Part shown: piece after piece, positions 1 to 7,429 of the stretch
How positions within the stretch are numbered: position 1 is the first letter of the stretch
How the letters are laid out: every line of letters begins with the position of its first letter
NCBI RefSeq assembly: GCF_900604485.1
Contig: NZ_UWOP01000001.1
Span: forward strand, 1,692,369-1,756,368
Reading direction: 5' to 3'
Length of the DNA stretch: 64,000 nt
Source: Enterococcus mediterraneensis
GTDB lineage: Bacteria; Bacillota; Bacilli; Lactobacillales; Enterococcaceae
Position numbers and translations under genes: made by a program
The notes under the pieces: model-generated
What the model was told of the DNA's origin: nothing
Seen by the model: only the letters and a program-made list of their open reading frames with translations
Databases searched by the model: none

Positions 1-196
1 CATTGATTTTAAACTCTTGTTTTTCTTTAAAGTCTACAAGTAGTCTATTAAGTGCTATTTGTGCCTCAGCTTTTGATTTGAATCTTCTACGCTTTGTACG
101 TATATCTTTTCCAGTCTTGGGATCTTTTCCTAAATAAGTTTCAAATCCCCAATATTTTTCGCCATTTTGTAATTTATAACTAAAAAATGTGGCCAT
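1..196 (-). CDS. Tyrosine integrase, N-terminal part (runs off left edge)
   Basis: The reverse strand opens at ATG 196 behind an AAGGAGAG ribosome site and stays open to the window edge (65 codons). The translation has the FSYKLQNGEKYWGFETYLGKD-type opening followed by a basic KRRRFKSKAEAQIAL stretch. That is the amino-terminal arm-DNA-binding domain of tyrosine integrases of phages and Tn916-like elements. The catalytic domain lies outside the window. The gene points outward, so the element end should lie just left of the window and the body of the element to the right. The neighbouring XRE and excisionase-like genes fit this. Family call is good; the exact element is not identified. Confidence 0.8.
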   Translation of the reverse strand, partial: MATFFSYKLQNGEKYWGFETYLGKDPKTGKDIRTKRRRFKSKAEAQIALNRLLVDFKEKQEFKIN

Positions 197-221
197 TTGA
201 TTCTCTCCTTACTTCATGATT

Positions 222-242
222 GCAGGTAGAGAAGTTATTTGA
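222..242 (+). repeat. 21-nt repeat, copy A (inverted copy at 22605-22625)
   Basis: The 21 bases here (core AGGTAGAGAAGTTATTTGA) occur again perfectly on the reverse strand at 22605-22625. A shorter direct copy of the first 15 bases (AGGTAGAGAAGTTAT, then a related AATCAA) lies at 1199-1213. The site sits between the integrase and the regulator, where arm-type integrase or excisionase sites would be plausible; that role is inference. Confidence 0.7.
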
Positions 243-246
243 AGAA

Positions 247-1044
247 TCAATTGCTTTTAAATTTATCGTGATTATTAGTTAGAAATTTTGCGATTATACT
301 ATTTTTCTCATATGGGAAATTGTATTTTTTGCTAAGATCAGAAATAAATTTTTCTGTTTCAAATTGGTTTTTAGTAATTTTATAAAAGAAATCCTCGACA
401 GATGAATACTGTGAAATATCTTGATAGGCTAAGTCCATTTCGTTTAATAGCTGTTTTGAAGAATCAATCAGTATTTCTTTTTCACCGTATTTGAAATCCC
501 CATTTCTTATCTTATCTTGAAGTCTACTGTTGGCTCTTTTGAAAAATAGCTCTTTAGAGATAGAGTGTTTTTGACTAGCATACTCTTCGATAAGAGGATT
601 GATATCATTAGCAAGTATCTCATTTAGATAAATTTCAAAATCTTTTGAGTAATATTTTGAAAATATATTTTTTATTATAGGATTCAATAACTCATAGTCT
701 TTATCTAGCGAAAACGTATCACTATATCTTTCTTGAATATCATTAAAGACTTTGTGAGGTATCTCTGGGAAGTCCTTAATATATAGCTCATACCCTGAAT
801 CTATAAGGTATGAAGCTATGTATTCTTCCAAAGTTCCCCATTTAATCCAGTCTGCACTAGTGTTTCCAATATTTGCAATTGTTAAAAGCCTATTTTTATT
901 GGGTAAAGACACACCTCTAAGCCAATTATTAACGGAACTTATTGGTGTGTCTCCAATTAAATCACCGAATCGTTCTAATGTCAGACCTTTGGATTCGATA
1001 ATTTTTCTAATACGTTCACTAGTTAATGATAGATTAGGTTTCAT
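247..1044 (-). CDS. XRE-family regulator with long C-terminal domain
   Basis: This 265-residue protein has an N-terminal helix-turn-helix (about residues 8-60: TSERIRKIIESKGLTLERFGDLIG, then SSVNNWLRG) typical of Cro/C1-type repressors. The remaining roughly 200 residues are mostly helical and I do not recognise them. It is divergent from the excisionase-like gene at 1240. The spacer between them carries a consensus promoter and a large palindrome, so it probably represses the element's rightward operon and perhaps itself. Start ATG 1044 is preceded by AAAAAGGAGG. The gene is intact. It is likely the maintenance switch of the integrative element, by context only. Confidence 0.75.
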   Translation of the reverse strand: MKPNLSLTSERIRKIIESKGLTLERFGDLIGDTPISSVNNWLRGVSLPNKNRLLTIANIGNTSADWIKWGTLEEYIASYLIDSGYELYIKDFPEIPHKVFNDIQERYSDTFSLDKDYELLNPIIKNIFSKYYSKDFEIYLNEILANDINPLIEEYASQKHSISKELFFKRANSRLQDKIRNGDFKYGEKEILIDSSKQLLNEMDLAYQDISQYSSVEDFFYKITKNQFETEKFISDLSKKYNFPYEKNSIIAKFLTNNHDKFKSN

Positions 1045-1113
1045 AACTAAGCCTCCTTTTTCTGATTTATTGTAACATATATTGCTATCGTTTACTAAAA
1101 TTTATTAAAAATG

Positions 1114-1142
1114 TTGACAATGGAATTTCTATAAGATATTAT
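1114..1142 (+). promoter_or_regulatory. Sigma-A promoter for the excisionase-like operon
   Basis: TTGACA (1114-1119), a 17-nt spacer and TATTAT (1137-1142) form a near-consensus promoter pointing to the gene at 1240. The palindrome at 1144-1198 begins right after the -10 box, so a bound repressor would cover the transcription start. Confidence 0.7.
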
Positions 1143-1143
1143 A

Positions 1144-1198
1144 AAATAGTAATTTTTAGTAATTATTTTTTGTTGCTCATTACTAAAAATTACTATTT
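1144..1198. promoter_or_regulatory. Large palindrome, putative repressor operator
   Basis: Perfect 19-bp arms (AAATAGTAATTTTTAGTAA at 1144-1162 and its complement at 1180-1198) flank a 17-nt loop. Each arm holds TTACT twice at about 10-bp spacing, and a related TTACTAAAA lies at 1092-1100 near the divergent regulator. This looks like an array of half-sites for the XRE protein. An RNA hairpin in the 5' leader is an alternative. Confidence 0.6.
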
Positions 1199-1239
1199 AG
1201 GTAGAGAAGTTATAGAACAATCAAAAAGGAGAGGTTTTT

Positions 1240-1542
1240 GTGGAAGCAATAAAATTAATGATCTCAGAAGAGCAGGAGGAAATGTTTCTGAAGCAGTTTT
1301 ATCAAATTGCTACAAAAGCTATTGAAAAGGCTCAAGAAAATGCTGGTATGACAAGGGAATATCTCAATCAAAAAGAAATGGCAGAATACTTAAATGTGAG
1401 CGAAAACTTTTTAAAAAATGCTGTAAGAAATGAGGGATTACCTGTGGTTGAATTGGGGGCAAGAAAATTTTATTCGAAAAAGGCAGTTAATGAGTTTATG
1501 TTTGCTCGAATGAAGAGAGGTGAAAGTTTTGAGAGAAGATGA
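1240..1542 (+). CDS. Excisionase-like helix-turn-helix protein
   Basis: This 100-residue protein starts at GTG 1240 behind AAAAAGGAGAGG. Residues about 42-92 (YLNQKEMAEYLNVSENFLKNAVRNEGLPVVELGARKFYSKKAVNEFM) form a MerR-superfamily winged helix of the excisionase type (helix_turn_helix_17). The N-terminus is acidic and helical. As the first gene of the rightward operon of an element with an integrase next door, it most likely directs excision. A general DNA-binding role is the alternative. Confidence 0.7.
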   Translation: MEAIKLMISEEQEEMFLKQFYQIATKAIEKAQENAGMTREYLNQKEMAEYLNVSENFLKNAVRNEGLPVVELGARKFYSKKAVNEFMFARMKRGESFERR

Positions 1543-1630
1543 AATAACAAATTTAGTATTGAAAAGAATTGAAAAATATATAAAAAAGAGTGCTCCCGAT
1601 AGTTTGCAGACGAAGGAGAACACTCGATAA
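1520..1630 (+). CDS. Small 36-aa protein, unknown
   Basis: GTG 1520, behind AAGAGAG, opens a 36-codon frame (KVLREDEITNLVLKRIEKYI then KKSAPDS) ending in TAA 1628-1630. It overlaps the end of the excisionase-like gene in another frame, suggesting translational coupling. The composition is charged and helical. There is no recognisable family; existence rests on the ribosome site, position and coding-like composition. Confidence 0.4.
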   Translation: MKVLREDEITNLVLKRIEKYIKKSAPDSLQTKENTR

Positions 1631-1698
1631 TGAATAAAGTTCTAAGAAAACTTTATTTGACTACATTTTAACATACTTTAAAGATAGGGAGAAAGTAT

Positions 1699-2496
1699 AT
1701 GAGTGATGAACAAAAGATTCAAAGAAATTACTATGCTATCATCCCCGCTAATGTTAGATATGACCGAGACTTAATTACAAGTTCAAAGCTTTTGTATGGT
1801 GAAATCACTGCTTTATGCAATGAAAAAGGATTTTGCTGGGCGAAAACACAGTATTTTCAAGATTTATACGGCGTTAGTAGGGTATCTATTCAAAAATGGC
1901 TTAAATCTTTAGAAGCAAATGGCTACATTTCGAGAGAAGTTATATATAAAGACAATTCGAAGGAGGTAGATAAAAGAGTTATAAGAATTGTTAACACCCC
2001 TGACAAAGAAAAGTTAGCTACCCCGCTAACAAAAGTTAACACCCCTAGCAAAGAAAAGTTAACAGAGAATAATACATCTAATAATACAATTAATGAAGAA
2101 GAGGATATTAATATAAAAGAAATTTACACTAAGGTTAGTGTTCTTTATGAAGAAAATAATGACGATGGTCGAAAATTATTACAAGTGTATCACTATTTGA
2201 AAAACGCTAATGTATATATAGATGATATCAGAAAAATCATTGAATTTTTATATGAAAATACTCAGTATCTTAACGCTCAATGCATTATAACACAACATAA
2301 AGCATGTGTTTTTCAAGCGAAAACAGACGAAGGACTATTCGATTACGCAAAATTTTTTCTAAATGGACTTCAAATTAGATATAAAAATCAGCTTTTAGAA
2401 AATATAGAGACTACAGATCAATTCAATAAAGCATTCGGAATTAAAGAGTTACCTAAAATCCCTATGCATAATTGGTTAGAAGGAGAAAAAACATGA
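1699..2496 (+). CDS. Helix-turn-helix replication-organizer-like protein
   Basis: This 265-residue protein begins at ATG 1699 (ribosome site AGGGAGAAAG). Residues about 8-95 (YYAIIPANVRYDRDLITSSK onward, with SRVSIQKWLKSLEANGYI) form a winged helix-turn-helix of the HTH_36 type found at the N-terminus of phage and element replication organizers. A linker rich in NTPxKEKL repeats follows; the C-terminal part is helical and could bind a helicase loader. The next small gene overlaps its stop (ATGA), so the two are translationally coupled. A replication role is inferred from family and position. Confidence 0.6.
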   Translation: MSDEQKIQRNYYAIIPANVRYDRDLITSSKLLYGEITALCNEKGFCWAKTQYFQDLYGVSRVSIQKWLKSLEANGYISREVIYKDNSKEVDKRVIRIVNTPDKEKLATPLTKVNTPSKEKLTENNTSNNTINEEEDINIKEIYTKVSVLYEENNDDGRKLLQVYHYLKNANVYIDDIRKIIEFLYENTQYLNAQCIITQHKACVFQAKTDEGLFDYAKFFLNGLQIRYKNQLLENIETTDQFNKAFGIKELPKIPMHNWLEGEKT

Positions 2497-2633
2497 TTAA
2501 AAATCGTCTAATAGATCAGATTTGGTGTCTTGATCAAAACACTGATACTCTCGAACTAATCGAGAGTATCTGCTTCAACACAGTAGTTCTCGATTTAAGA
2601 GCTGAAAATGACAATTGTGTACTCATGTCATAA
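2493..2633 (+). CDS. Small 46-aa protein, unknown
   Basis: ATG 2493 overlaps the preceding stop codon (ATGA) behind a strong AAGGAG. The frame runs 46 codons (MIKNRLIDQIWCLDQNTDTL) to TAA 2631-2633. The Shine-Dalgarno sequence and coupled start support a real gene. I recognise no family. Small coupled genes of this kind are common in integrative elements. Confidence 0.5.
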   Translation: MIKNRLIDQIWCLDQNTDTLELIESICFNTVVLDLRAENDNCVLMS

Positions 2634-2697
2634 TTAATCAAAAAATAGATCAGCAGCTCTCTGAGAGTCTTAGAAAATGGGCTGAAGGGGAAAAACT

Positions 2698-4179
2698 ATG
2701 AAAGCAATTAAAGAAAAAATCGTTAGTAGAAAAATAAACTGGTTAGCACTCAGTGTACTTGTTTTAATGATTAGCGTTGTTTTTACAAGTAATATTGTTG
2801 AAGCTAGCATTTTCAATTGGTTTGATGACACAAAAAGTCAAACAGAGTTTTTGAATAATTCTCTTTATAGACCTTACCTGAAAAAACACAATGGAGATTT
2901 CCTTAGTCAGTTTGGGTTTTGGCTTGGATGGGCTGTGGTAAAAGGTATGTTTACTGTGACTGATTCGATTCAAAATATGATTCCAGATGTGCTAGATTTG
3001 TTCAATTTTATTGAAAGTACAGGGCTAAATAACGTTTATCAATCAGTCATGAATACAATTGTCGTTGGATTAATGATCCTTTCATTGATGTTTGTTGGCT
3101 ACAAGATGATTACTGGAAAAGGAACAATAGATTTAAAATCTGTTGCAATGAATATAGTGATGTCTGTAGCATTAATTCTTTTAATGCCAACGATGATTTC
3201 TAGCGGTATTCAATTTTCCAAAATATTTTACAATGATGCTACTACGATTACAAATTCAGATGACGGAGTCGCTTGGTCATTGATAAAACAAGGAGTAACA
3301 GATTTGGCATATATTAATAAAACAGATCAGTACTCAAGCATTGATAAAACGGAGGATCGGAATAAGTTAACACGAAAAAATTTTCAACAGACGGATCTCA
3401 CACAAGTGTTGACGGATAAAGTGATTGATAAATTGGAAAAAGAAAATCCAGCTGCGGATAATCTTCGCTATGAATTAATTGAAAATTCTAATAATGAATT
3501 TGTTGCCACAAAGTTTTCTGATAACTTTTTATCAACATTTTCTGATAGCTTGAAATCAGGCTATTATCGCTATCAAGCAAATCTTTGGGGAATTTCGATT
3601 GGGTTGACAGCGTTGGCAATCGCATACGTGTTTAGCGCGTTTGTCATTATTACAGCAATACTAGAACTTGCATTTAAACGTGTGTTAGGTGTTCTTGTTT
3701 TTGCAACAGATATTGAGACAGGACAGCGTTCAAAAGTTGTTCTATCAGATATTCTACAATGTTACTTAACTGTTGGATTTCAAGGATTTGGACTATCCAT
3801 GTTTGCTATGTTTATCAATTTTCTGAACTCAGGACAAGGTATCTCAACAAATATTTTTATAAAAACAATTGCTTATATCTGTGCCGTGTTCGTTCTAATA
3901 AAGGGTAGTGGAACAGTCATGCGTTACTTTGGCGTGGATATTGGTTTAAAAGAAGGCTATGGCCAGCTTGCTTCAGCATTTGGCATGGGCGCTATGCTGT
4001 TTAGAAAAGGATCAAATGGATTTAATCGAGCGAAAGGAAGTGGAAACGGAAATGGATCATACAGCAGGGAAGGAGAAGATCGAAAACCTGAAAAGAATTT
4101 CGGCGAAAGTTTATCAAAAAAGCTGGCAAAACTGGAAGATTTTTGGGATATGCCCATGAACGTGGAATATCAGCTTTAG
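2698..4179 (+). CDS. Conjugation membrane protein, TrbL/VirB6-like (N-terminal part)
   Basis: This 493-residue protein has an N-terminal hydrophobic segment (about 16-37) and further membrane spans near 115-137, 148-170, 300-328, 362-380 and 385-402. That is the layout of polytopic TrbL/VirB6-type channel proteins of Gram-positive conjugative elements (Tn916 Orf15 and the CD3337/EF1877 family). The last 30 residues (after RKPE) look unlike the family's cytoplasmic tail, while an overlapping -1 frame from 4092 continues smoothly as KEFRRKFIKKAGKTGRFLGY. The real product may therefore be one long protein joined by a frameshift near 4087-4095. It would act at the cell membrane in DNA transfer. 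Confidence 0.65.
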   Translation: MKAIKEKIVSRKINWLALSVLVLMISVVFTSNIVEASIFNWFDDTKSQTEFLNNSLYRPYLKKHNGDFLSQFGFWLGWAVVKGMFTVTDSIQNMIPDVLDLFNFIESTGLNNVYQSVMNTIVVGLMILSLMFVGYKMITGKGTIDLKSVAMNIVMSVALILLMPTMISSGIQFSKIFYNDATTITNSDDGVAWSLIKQGVTDLAYINKTDQYSSIDKTEDRNKLTRKNFQQTDLTQVLTDKVIDKLEKENPAADNLRYELIENSNNEFVATKFSDNFLSTFSDSLKSGYYRYQANLWGISIGLTALAIAYVFSAFVIITAILELAFKRVLGVLVFATDIETGQRSKVVLSDILQCYLTVGFQGFGLSMFAMFINFLNSGQGISTNIFIKTIAYICAVFVLIKGSGTVMRYFGVDIGLKEGYGQLASAFGMGAMLFRKGSNGFNRAKGSGNGNGSYSREGEDRKPEKNFGESLSKKLAKLEDFWDMPMNVEYQL

Positions 4180-5267
4180 CTTCAGATGGAGCTACAATGG
4201 CTAGTGAAAGAGCAACAAAACCATTTAAGAGTATGCGTAATATGGCTAATGATACCAAGAATAAGTTCAAAGAAGGTTTAGATGATGGTACCGTGTCCGC
4301 TATTAATAAAAATAGCAAACCTATGTTAGCTAAAAACAAAGAAGATGAAACTGGAAAATATGCTGATTCCATGCCAACACGTCTTTCGGATAGAAAAGAT
4401 GGTGCTAAGGTTGAAAATGCCGATAGAATTATGTCTAGTTCTGAACGTATGCGTGAAGCAATGAAAAATAATGCTGAATCGAATAATAATCCTGTAAGTG
4501 CGATTCAGCAAAAAGTCCAACAAGATATTGAAGAACGTAAAAATGCTATGCACGGTCAAGCTAAGTCTGCTGAAGAATTAATTAATCAGAAGCGTCAGGA
4601 AGCGAAATACACGCCTGAAGCAATGAATCGTGAGGAAATGTTAAGGAAACGTGTAGAAGGGCGTACAGGCGCTAATATGGACGAAAAAGAAGCGTTGACC
4701 AAAGAAATAATCCAAGAAGCTAAAAATTCAAATACAGGATTAGAAAAATTAGTCAAAGAAAATCTACAAAATTCTACAAGTAGTCAAGGTGGCCGATCAG
4801 TAGATGTTCGAGAAAATATTCAAGGTTCATTGAATGGTCATGTCGGACGGAATGTTGATGTAAGAGAGAATTTACAAAGTTCTTCAAATGGTCAAGGTAC
4901 TAAGACAATTGATGTTCGAGAAAATCTGCAAAGTAGCAGTACAAGTCAACCAAAAACAGTAGATGTCCGAGAAAATGTACAAAGTTCTACAAGTAGTCAA
5001 GGGTTCAAAACAGTAGATGTTCGGGAGAACGTTCAAAAAGATAGTGGAGAAATGAAAGAAAAAACACAAAAAATCAATATCGTTGAAGAAAGAAAGTCAG
5101 CGAAAAAATTTGATTCAAATCATGAAACAGTGATTATTGATAGTGAAATCCGTGAAAATGATAAGGGATCAAAACCAAGACGAAGATTCACTTATGAAGA
5201 TAACGAGTTGTTCAGAGATACATTTAATGATCCTAATCCACTTTTCGATAGTCTATTAAAAAAATAA
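4143..5267 (+). CDS. Cytoplasmic repeat-bearing tail of the TrbL-like protein, or separate protein
   Basis: The frame is open from 4092; the first usable start is TTG 4143, which lacks a convincing ribosome site and overlaps the upstream gene by 37 nt. The sequence (GYAHERGISALASDGATMAS) reads like the hydrophilic tail that follows the membrane part in TrbL-like proteins. It is very charged, probably largely disordered or coiled, and between about residues 210 and 300 contains five copies of a roughly 20-residue repeat with core DVREN[ILV]Q. It is either the tail of a frameshifted single gene or a translationally coupled second product. No domain beyond the repeats is recognised. Confidence 0.55.
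   Translation: MGYAHERGISALASDGATMASERATKPFKSMRNMANDTKNKFKEGLDDGTVSAINKNSKPMLAKNKEDETGKYADSMPTRLSDRKDGAKVENADRIMSSSERMREAMKNNAESNNNPVSAIQQKVQQDIEERKNAMHGQAKSAEELINQKRQEAKYTPEAMNREEMLRKRVEGRTGANMDEKEALTKEIIQEAKNSNTGLEKLVKENLQNSTSSQGGRSVDVRENIQGSLNGHVGRNVDVRENLQSSSNGQGTKTIDVRENLQSSSTSQPKTVDVRENVQSSTSSQGFKTVDVRENVQKDSGEMKEKTQKINIVEERKSAKKFDSNHETVIIDSEIRENDKGSKPRRRFTYEDNELFRDTFNDPNPLFDSLLKK
4767..5040 (+). repeat. Five in-frame repeats encoding [TSN][VI]DVREN[ILV]Q
   Basis: The DNA encodes five DVREN-core units separated by Ser/Gly/Gln-rich spacers (SSTSSQ, GSLNGH, SSSNGQ, SSSTSQ). The units are close enough in nucleotide sequence (GATGTTCGAGAAAAT and variants) to have arisen by tandem duplication. 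Confidence 0.75.
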
Positions 5268-5280
5268 AGAGGTGATTGTC

Positions 5281-5469
5281 ATGCAATTAATTCTGCAGAT
5301 TAGTACGCATGATTTCTTAGAGCTTGACGAATTATGTGAATCAGTAAAGAACGCAACAAATGAAAAAATCACGGTCACTAATTATATTGAACTGATGATT
5401 CAAGAAGAATTGAAGATAAAACATGAGATAAAAAACAACCTGAAATATTGTTATCTAGAAAAAAGTTAA
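5281..5469 (+). CDS. Small protein, unknown
   Basis: A 62-residue frame from ATG 5281 (AAAGAGG ribosome site 8 nt upstream; GTG 5272 is in frame but overlaps that site). The product is acidic and helical (QLILQISTHDFLELDELCES). It follows the conjugation gene by 13 nt, so it is probably co-transcribed. No family recognised. Confidence 0.5.
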   Translation: MQLILQISTHDFLELDELCESVKNATNEKITVTNYIELMIQEELKIKHEIKNNLKYCYLEKS

Positions 5470-5509
5470 GAGAAAATCCATGAATTAAATGTTTTTTGAA
5501 AATTGTATT

Positions 5510-5664
5510 TGACATGGATTTATGATAAAGAATTATTGGGGATTAAGCTGTTATTCTCTTCCACTTCAGTGAAAGAATGGGTAAAAGAGTTAGAATATGT
5601 AGAGCAATATTGACAACATATAAAGGAGCTATTGTTTAAAATTGGAGTAACAAAAAAATAAAGA
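5510..5664 (+). pseudogene. Decayed coding fragment, unknown
   Basis: One frame reads IYDKELLGIKLLFSSTSVKE and EWVKELEYVEQY, is broken by an in-frame TGA, then continues QHIKELLFKIGVTKK to a stop. The composition is coding-like with no start codon. It looks like the C-terminus of a lost element gene. Confidence 0.35.
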
Positions 5665-5716
5665 GAGGTTTACATCTGTCAGATTAAAAGTGATAGTATG
5701 CCCCATGAAACTTGCA

Positions 5717-5753
5717 AAAGAGTTGAACCGATATACACTAGGTTCAACTCTTT
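5717..5753. terminator. Rho-independent terminator
   Basis: AAAGAGTTGAACC (5717-5729) pairs with GGTTCAACTCTTT (5741-5753) and is followed by TTATTT. It probably ends the conjugation-module transcript. Confidence 0.75.
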
Positions 5754-6294
5754 TTATTTGTAAATTGAAAAAATATCACCGAAGTGACGAATGAAACTGT
5801 GACCAAAGTAAACAAGAAAATAAATATTGTAAATAAAATAAAGTAGTATAAAAAGATATTGATGAAGCCAATCAAAATTTAGAATTTCAAACGCTAGATA
5901 ATCAAATAGATAAAAAAATGAAATCAGTTCTATGCGTACGACTAATAAAAATAATAAATTTTCAATAGAAGAAAATGGAAATGAAATCAAGTAATTATGA
6001 AAAAAAACAAAGCACTTAGAGAAGTCTGCAAGCAAATTTGAGTAATCGAGATCCATTTTTTTTAAGGAAGTTTAGCAAAAATATGTAATTCTATTGTCAC
6101 TATTAAAGAGAAAGTTGGAGCGGAATATAAAGAAAAGAGAAAAGCAATTAAACTCAAAAAAATGTAGAACTTAAAAAATATAAAGAGGAACAACCGTTAA
6201 AATTAGGAATGATGTAGTGTAAACATTATAATTGCTATGATATAAATGAAGTGTTAAAGAAAACAAATTTAAACCAATTTTGTGAATAGAAAAG

Positions 6295-6328
6295 AGAGTG
6301 GCAAGCTTTATCTTGCCACTCTTTTTTT
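6295..6328 (+). terminator. Rho-independent terminator
   Basis: AGAGTGGCAAG (6295-6305) pairs with CTTGCCACTCT (6312-6322), followed by a run of T. Confidence 0.75.
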
Positions 6329-6350
6329 GTGTGTAAAAGCCTTAGTCACT

Positions 6351-6416
6351 ATGACCAAAATTACGGACGAAACTATGACCAAAAGTAGGTACTATATTAT
6401 GACCGAAAATAGGTCC
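6351..6416 (+). repeat. Three iteron-like direct repeats, 24-bp period
   Basis: ATGACCAAAA begins at 6351 and 6375 and the variant ATGACCGAAAA at 6399, exactly 24 bp apart. GGACGA or TAGGT follows each core. A related GACGAATGAAACTGTGACCAAAG lies at 5786-5807, also just after a terminator. Phased repeats of this size resemble iterons of RepA-type origins; function is not shown. Confidence 0.55.
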
Positions 6417-6472
6417 AAAATGGATTTTTTTGTGATATCAAAAAAATATGAAGTGATTTTGAAAGAAAACCA

Positions 6473-6512
6473 GTTGGCACAGCCAACTTAGCCACCTTCC
6501 TGTAGGAAGGTG
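6473..6512. repeat. Two adjacent short hairpins
   Basis: GTTGGC-ACA-GCCAAC (6473-6487) is followed 5 nt later by CACCTTCC-TGTA-GGAAGGTG (6493-6512). There is no T tract, so they are not ordinary terminators. A transfer or single-strand origin or a protein-binding site are possibilities I cannot separate. Confidence 0.45.
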
Positions 6513-6730
6513 CTATCAGTTTTCCCTTATGCTCTTTTCTTTCTTTTTTGTTTTATATGTCAAATACCATTTTGAAATGTACCATCTTAAGAAATTTATC
6601 CTTGAAAACAATTGCGTTATTGGATAAAAAGATGCTACATTATCTTAAAAAAGGAATCAAATATAATGAATTTAGTGGCCAGCATATCGCGTGATTAAGA
6701 TACTTTATAGTGTAAGTTGAAGGAGAAAAA

Positions 6731-6876
6731 ATGTTTAAAATATACTTCCCATTTCAGCGGGAAATAAAGGAATCTTGTTGTTTCTACTAGTAATGTATCT
6801 TTTTGGAAACTATGTAACGATGTAAGCAAGATTTTTTTCAGAAGAAAAAACGATAAAAGTTGTGATAAAAGATTAA
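6731..6876 (+). pseudogene. Decayed small membrane protein
   Basis: A good ribosome site (AAGGAGAAAAA) precedes ATG 6731. After about 13 codons the coding sense shifts frame to GNKGILLFLLVMYLFGNYVT, a membrane segment, and later to SEEKTIKVVIKD. It reads as a conjugation-type membrane protein broken by frameshifts; the family is not identified. Confidence 0.4.
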
Positions 6877-7062
6877 AAAATAGGAGAAAATCTATCAAGC
6901 GTATAGTATGAAACGCACATTTAAAAAATATTCGACTAACTAAAAAAGTTTACAAAGCATGGTCGTGTATTACAAGTAATCTATGCACTGAAAAATGATA
7001 GAGAAAATCTGATACGTCCGCAACAATGAACGATTGAAAATGAAAGTGAGGAAATTGGGAGA

Positions 7063-7377
7063 ATGTCTGATGAAAATAAAGTTGTTCCGCTTGAAACACT
7101 AGTGATAAATAAGGAAGAGTTTGAGCAACTTTTTCTTGATTTTTTTGTTCAATATGACAGGATTTATGATTTTAGTTCGTCACTAGATTTATTTGAATTA
7201 GAAGCAGAAATAATAGAAAACAGCCAAGAGGAAGATGGTAACATTATCATTTCAGTAGAAAAGTTCCTTGAATTGTTTTCGGAAATATTTGAAATAGATA
7301 CAGACTATTATCAACCACAAGAAGTTTTTCGAGAGTTTAGAAATCAGATTATTCGCTCAGGTAAGACTGTAAACTGA
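7063..7377 (+). CDS. Acidic 104-aa hypothetical protein
   Basis: ATG 7063 follows GTGAGGAAATTGGGAGA. The product is strongly acidic and helical (FEQLFLDFFVQYDRIYDFSS, then KFLELFSEIFEI), has no signal peptide or membrane span, and ends just before a strong bidirectional terminator. I recognise no family. The clear ribosome site and terminator support it as a real gene. Confidence 0.55.
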   Translation: MSDENKVVPLETLVINKEEFEQLFLDFFVQYDRIYDFSSSLDLFELEAEIIENSQEEDGNIIISVEKFLELFSEIFEIDTDYYQPQEVFREFRNQIIRSGKTVN

Positions 7378-7386
7378 AAAACAATA

Positions 7387-7428
7387 AAAGAAACGTTGAA
7401 AGAATGATTATTCCTTCAACGTTTCTTT
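7387..7428. terminator. Bidirectional terminator between convergent genes
   Basis: AAAGAAACGTTGAA (7387-7400) pairs with TTCAACGTTTCTTT (7415-7428). A and T tracts flank both sides, so it serves the gene ending at 7377 and the lipoprotein gene ending at 7430. Confidence 0.8.
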
Positions 7429-7429
7429 T

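Larger units (their letters stand above)
5754..7062. other. Gene-poor, decayed element DNA
   Basis: No intact gene is supported here. Coding-like scraps (for example DIDEANQNLEFQTLDNQIDK near 5858-5920, and YKEKRKAIKLKK near 6130-6165) are broken by stops. The stretch also holds a terminator (6295), three 24-bp-phased repeats (6351), two adjacent hairpins (6473) and a decayed membrane-protein start (6731), listed separately. Confidence 0.6.

Noticed and set aside
4767-5040. Repeats as a CRISPR array
   Set aside because: The repeats are in frame, degenerate and part of a coding sequence, with no unique spacers of constant length; no CRISPR array was seen anywhere in the window.
5754-6056. Reverse 100-aa open frame rich in Phe, Leu and Tyr
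   Set aside because: It is antisense to decayed, Lys/Asn-rich coding sequence and lacks a ribosome site; such frames are expected opposite A-rich DNA.
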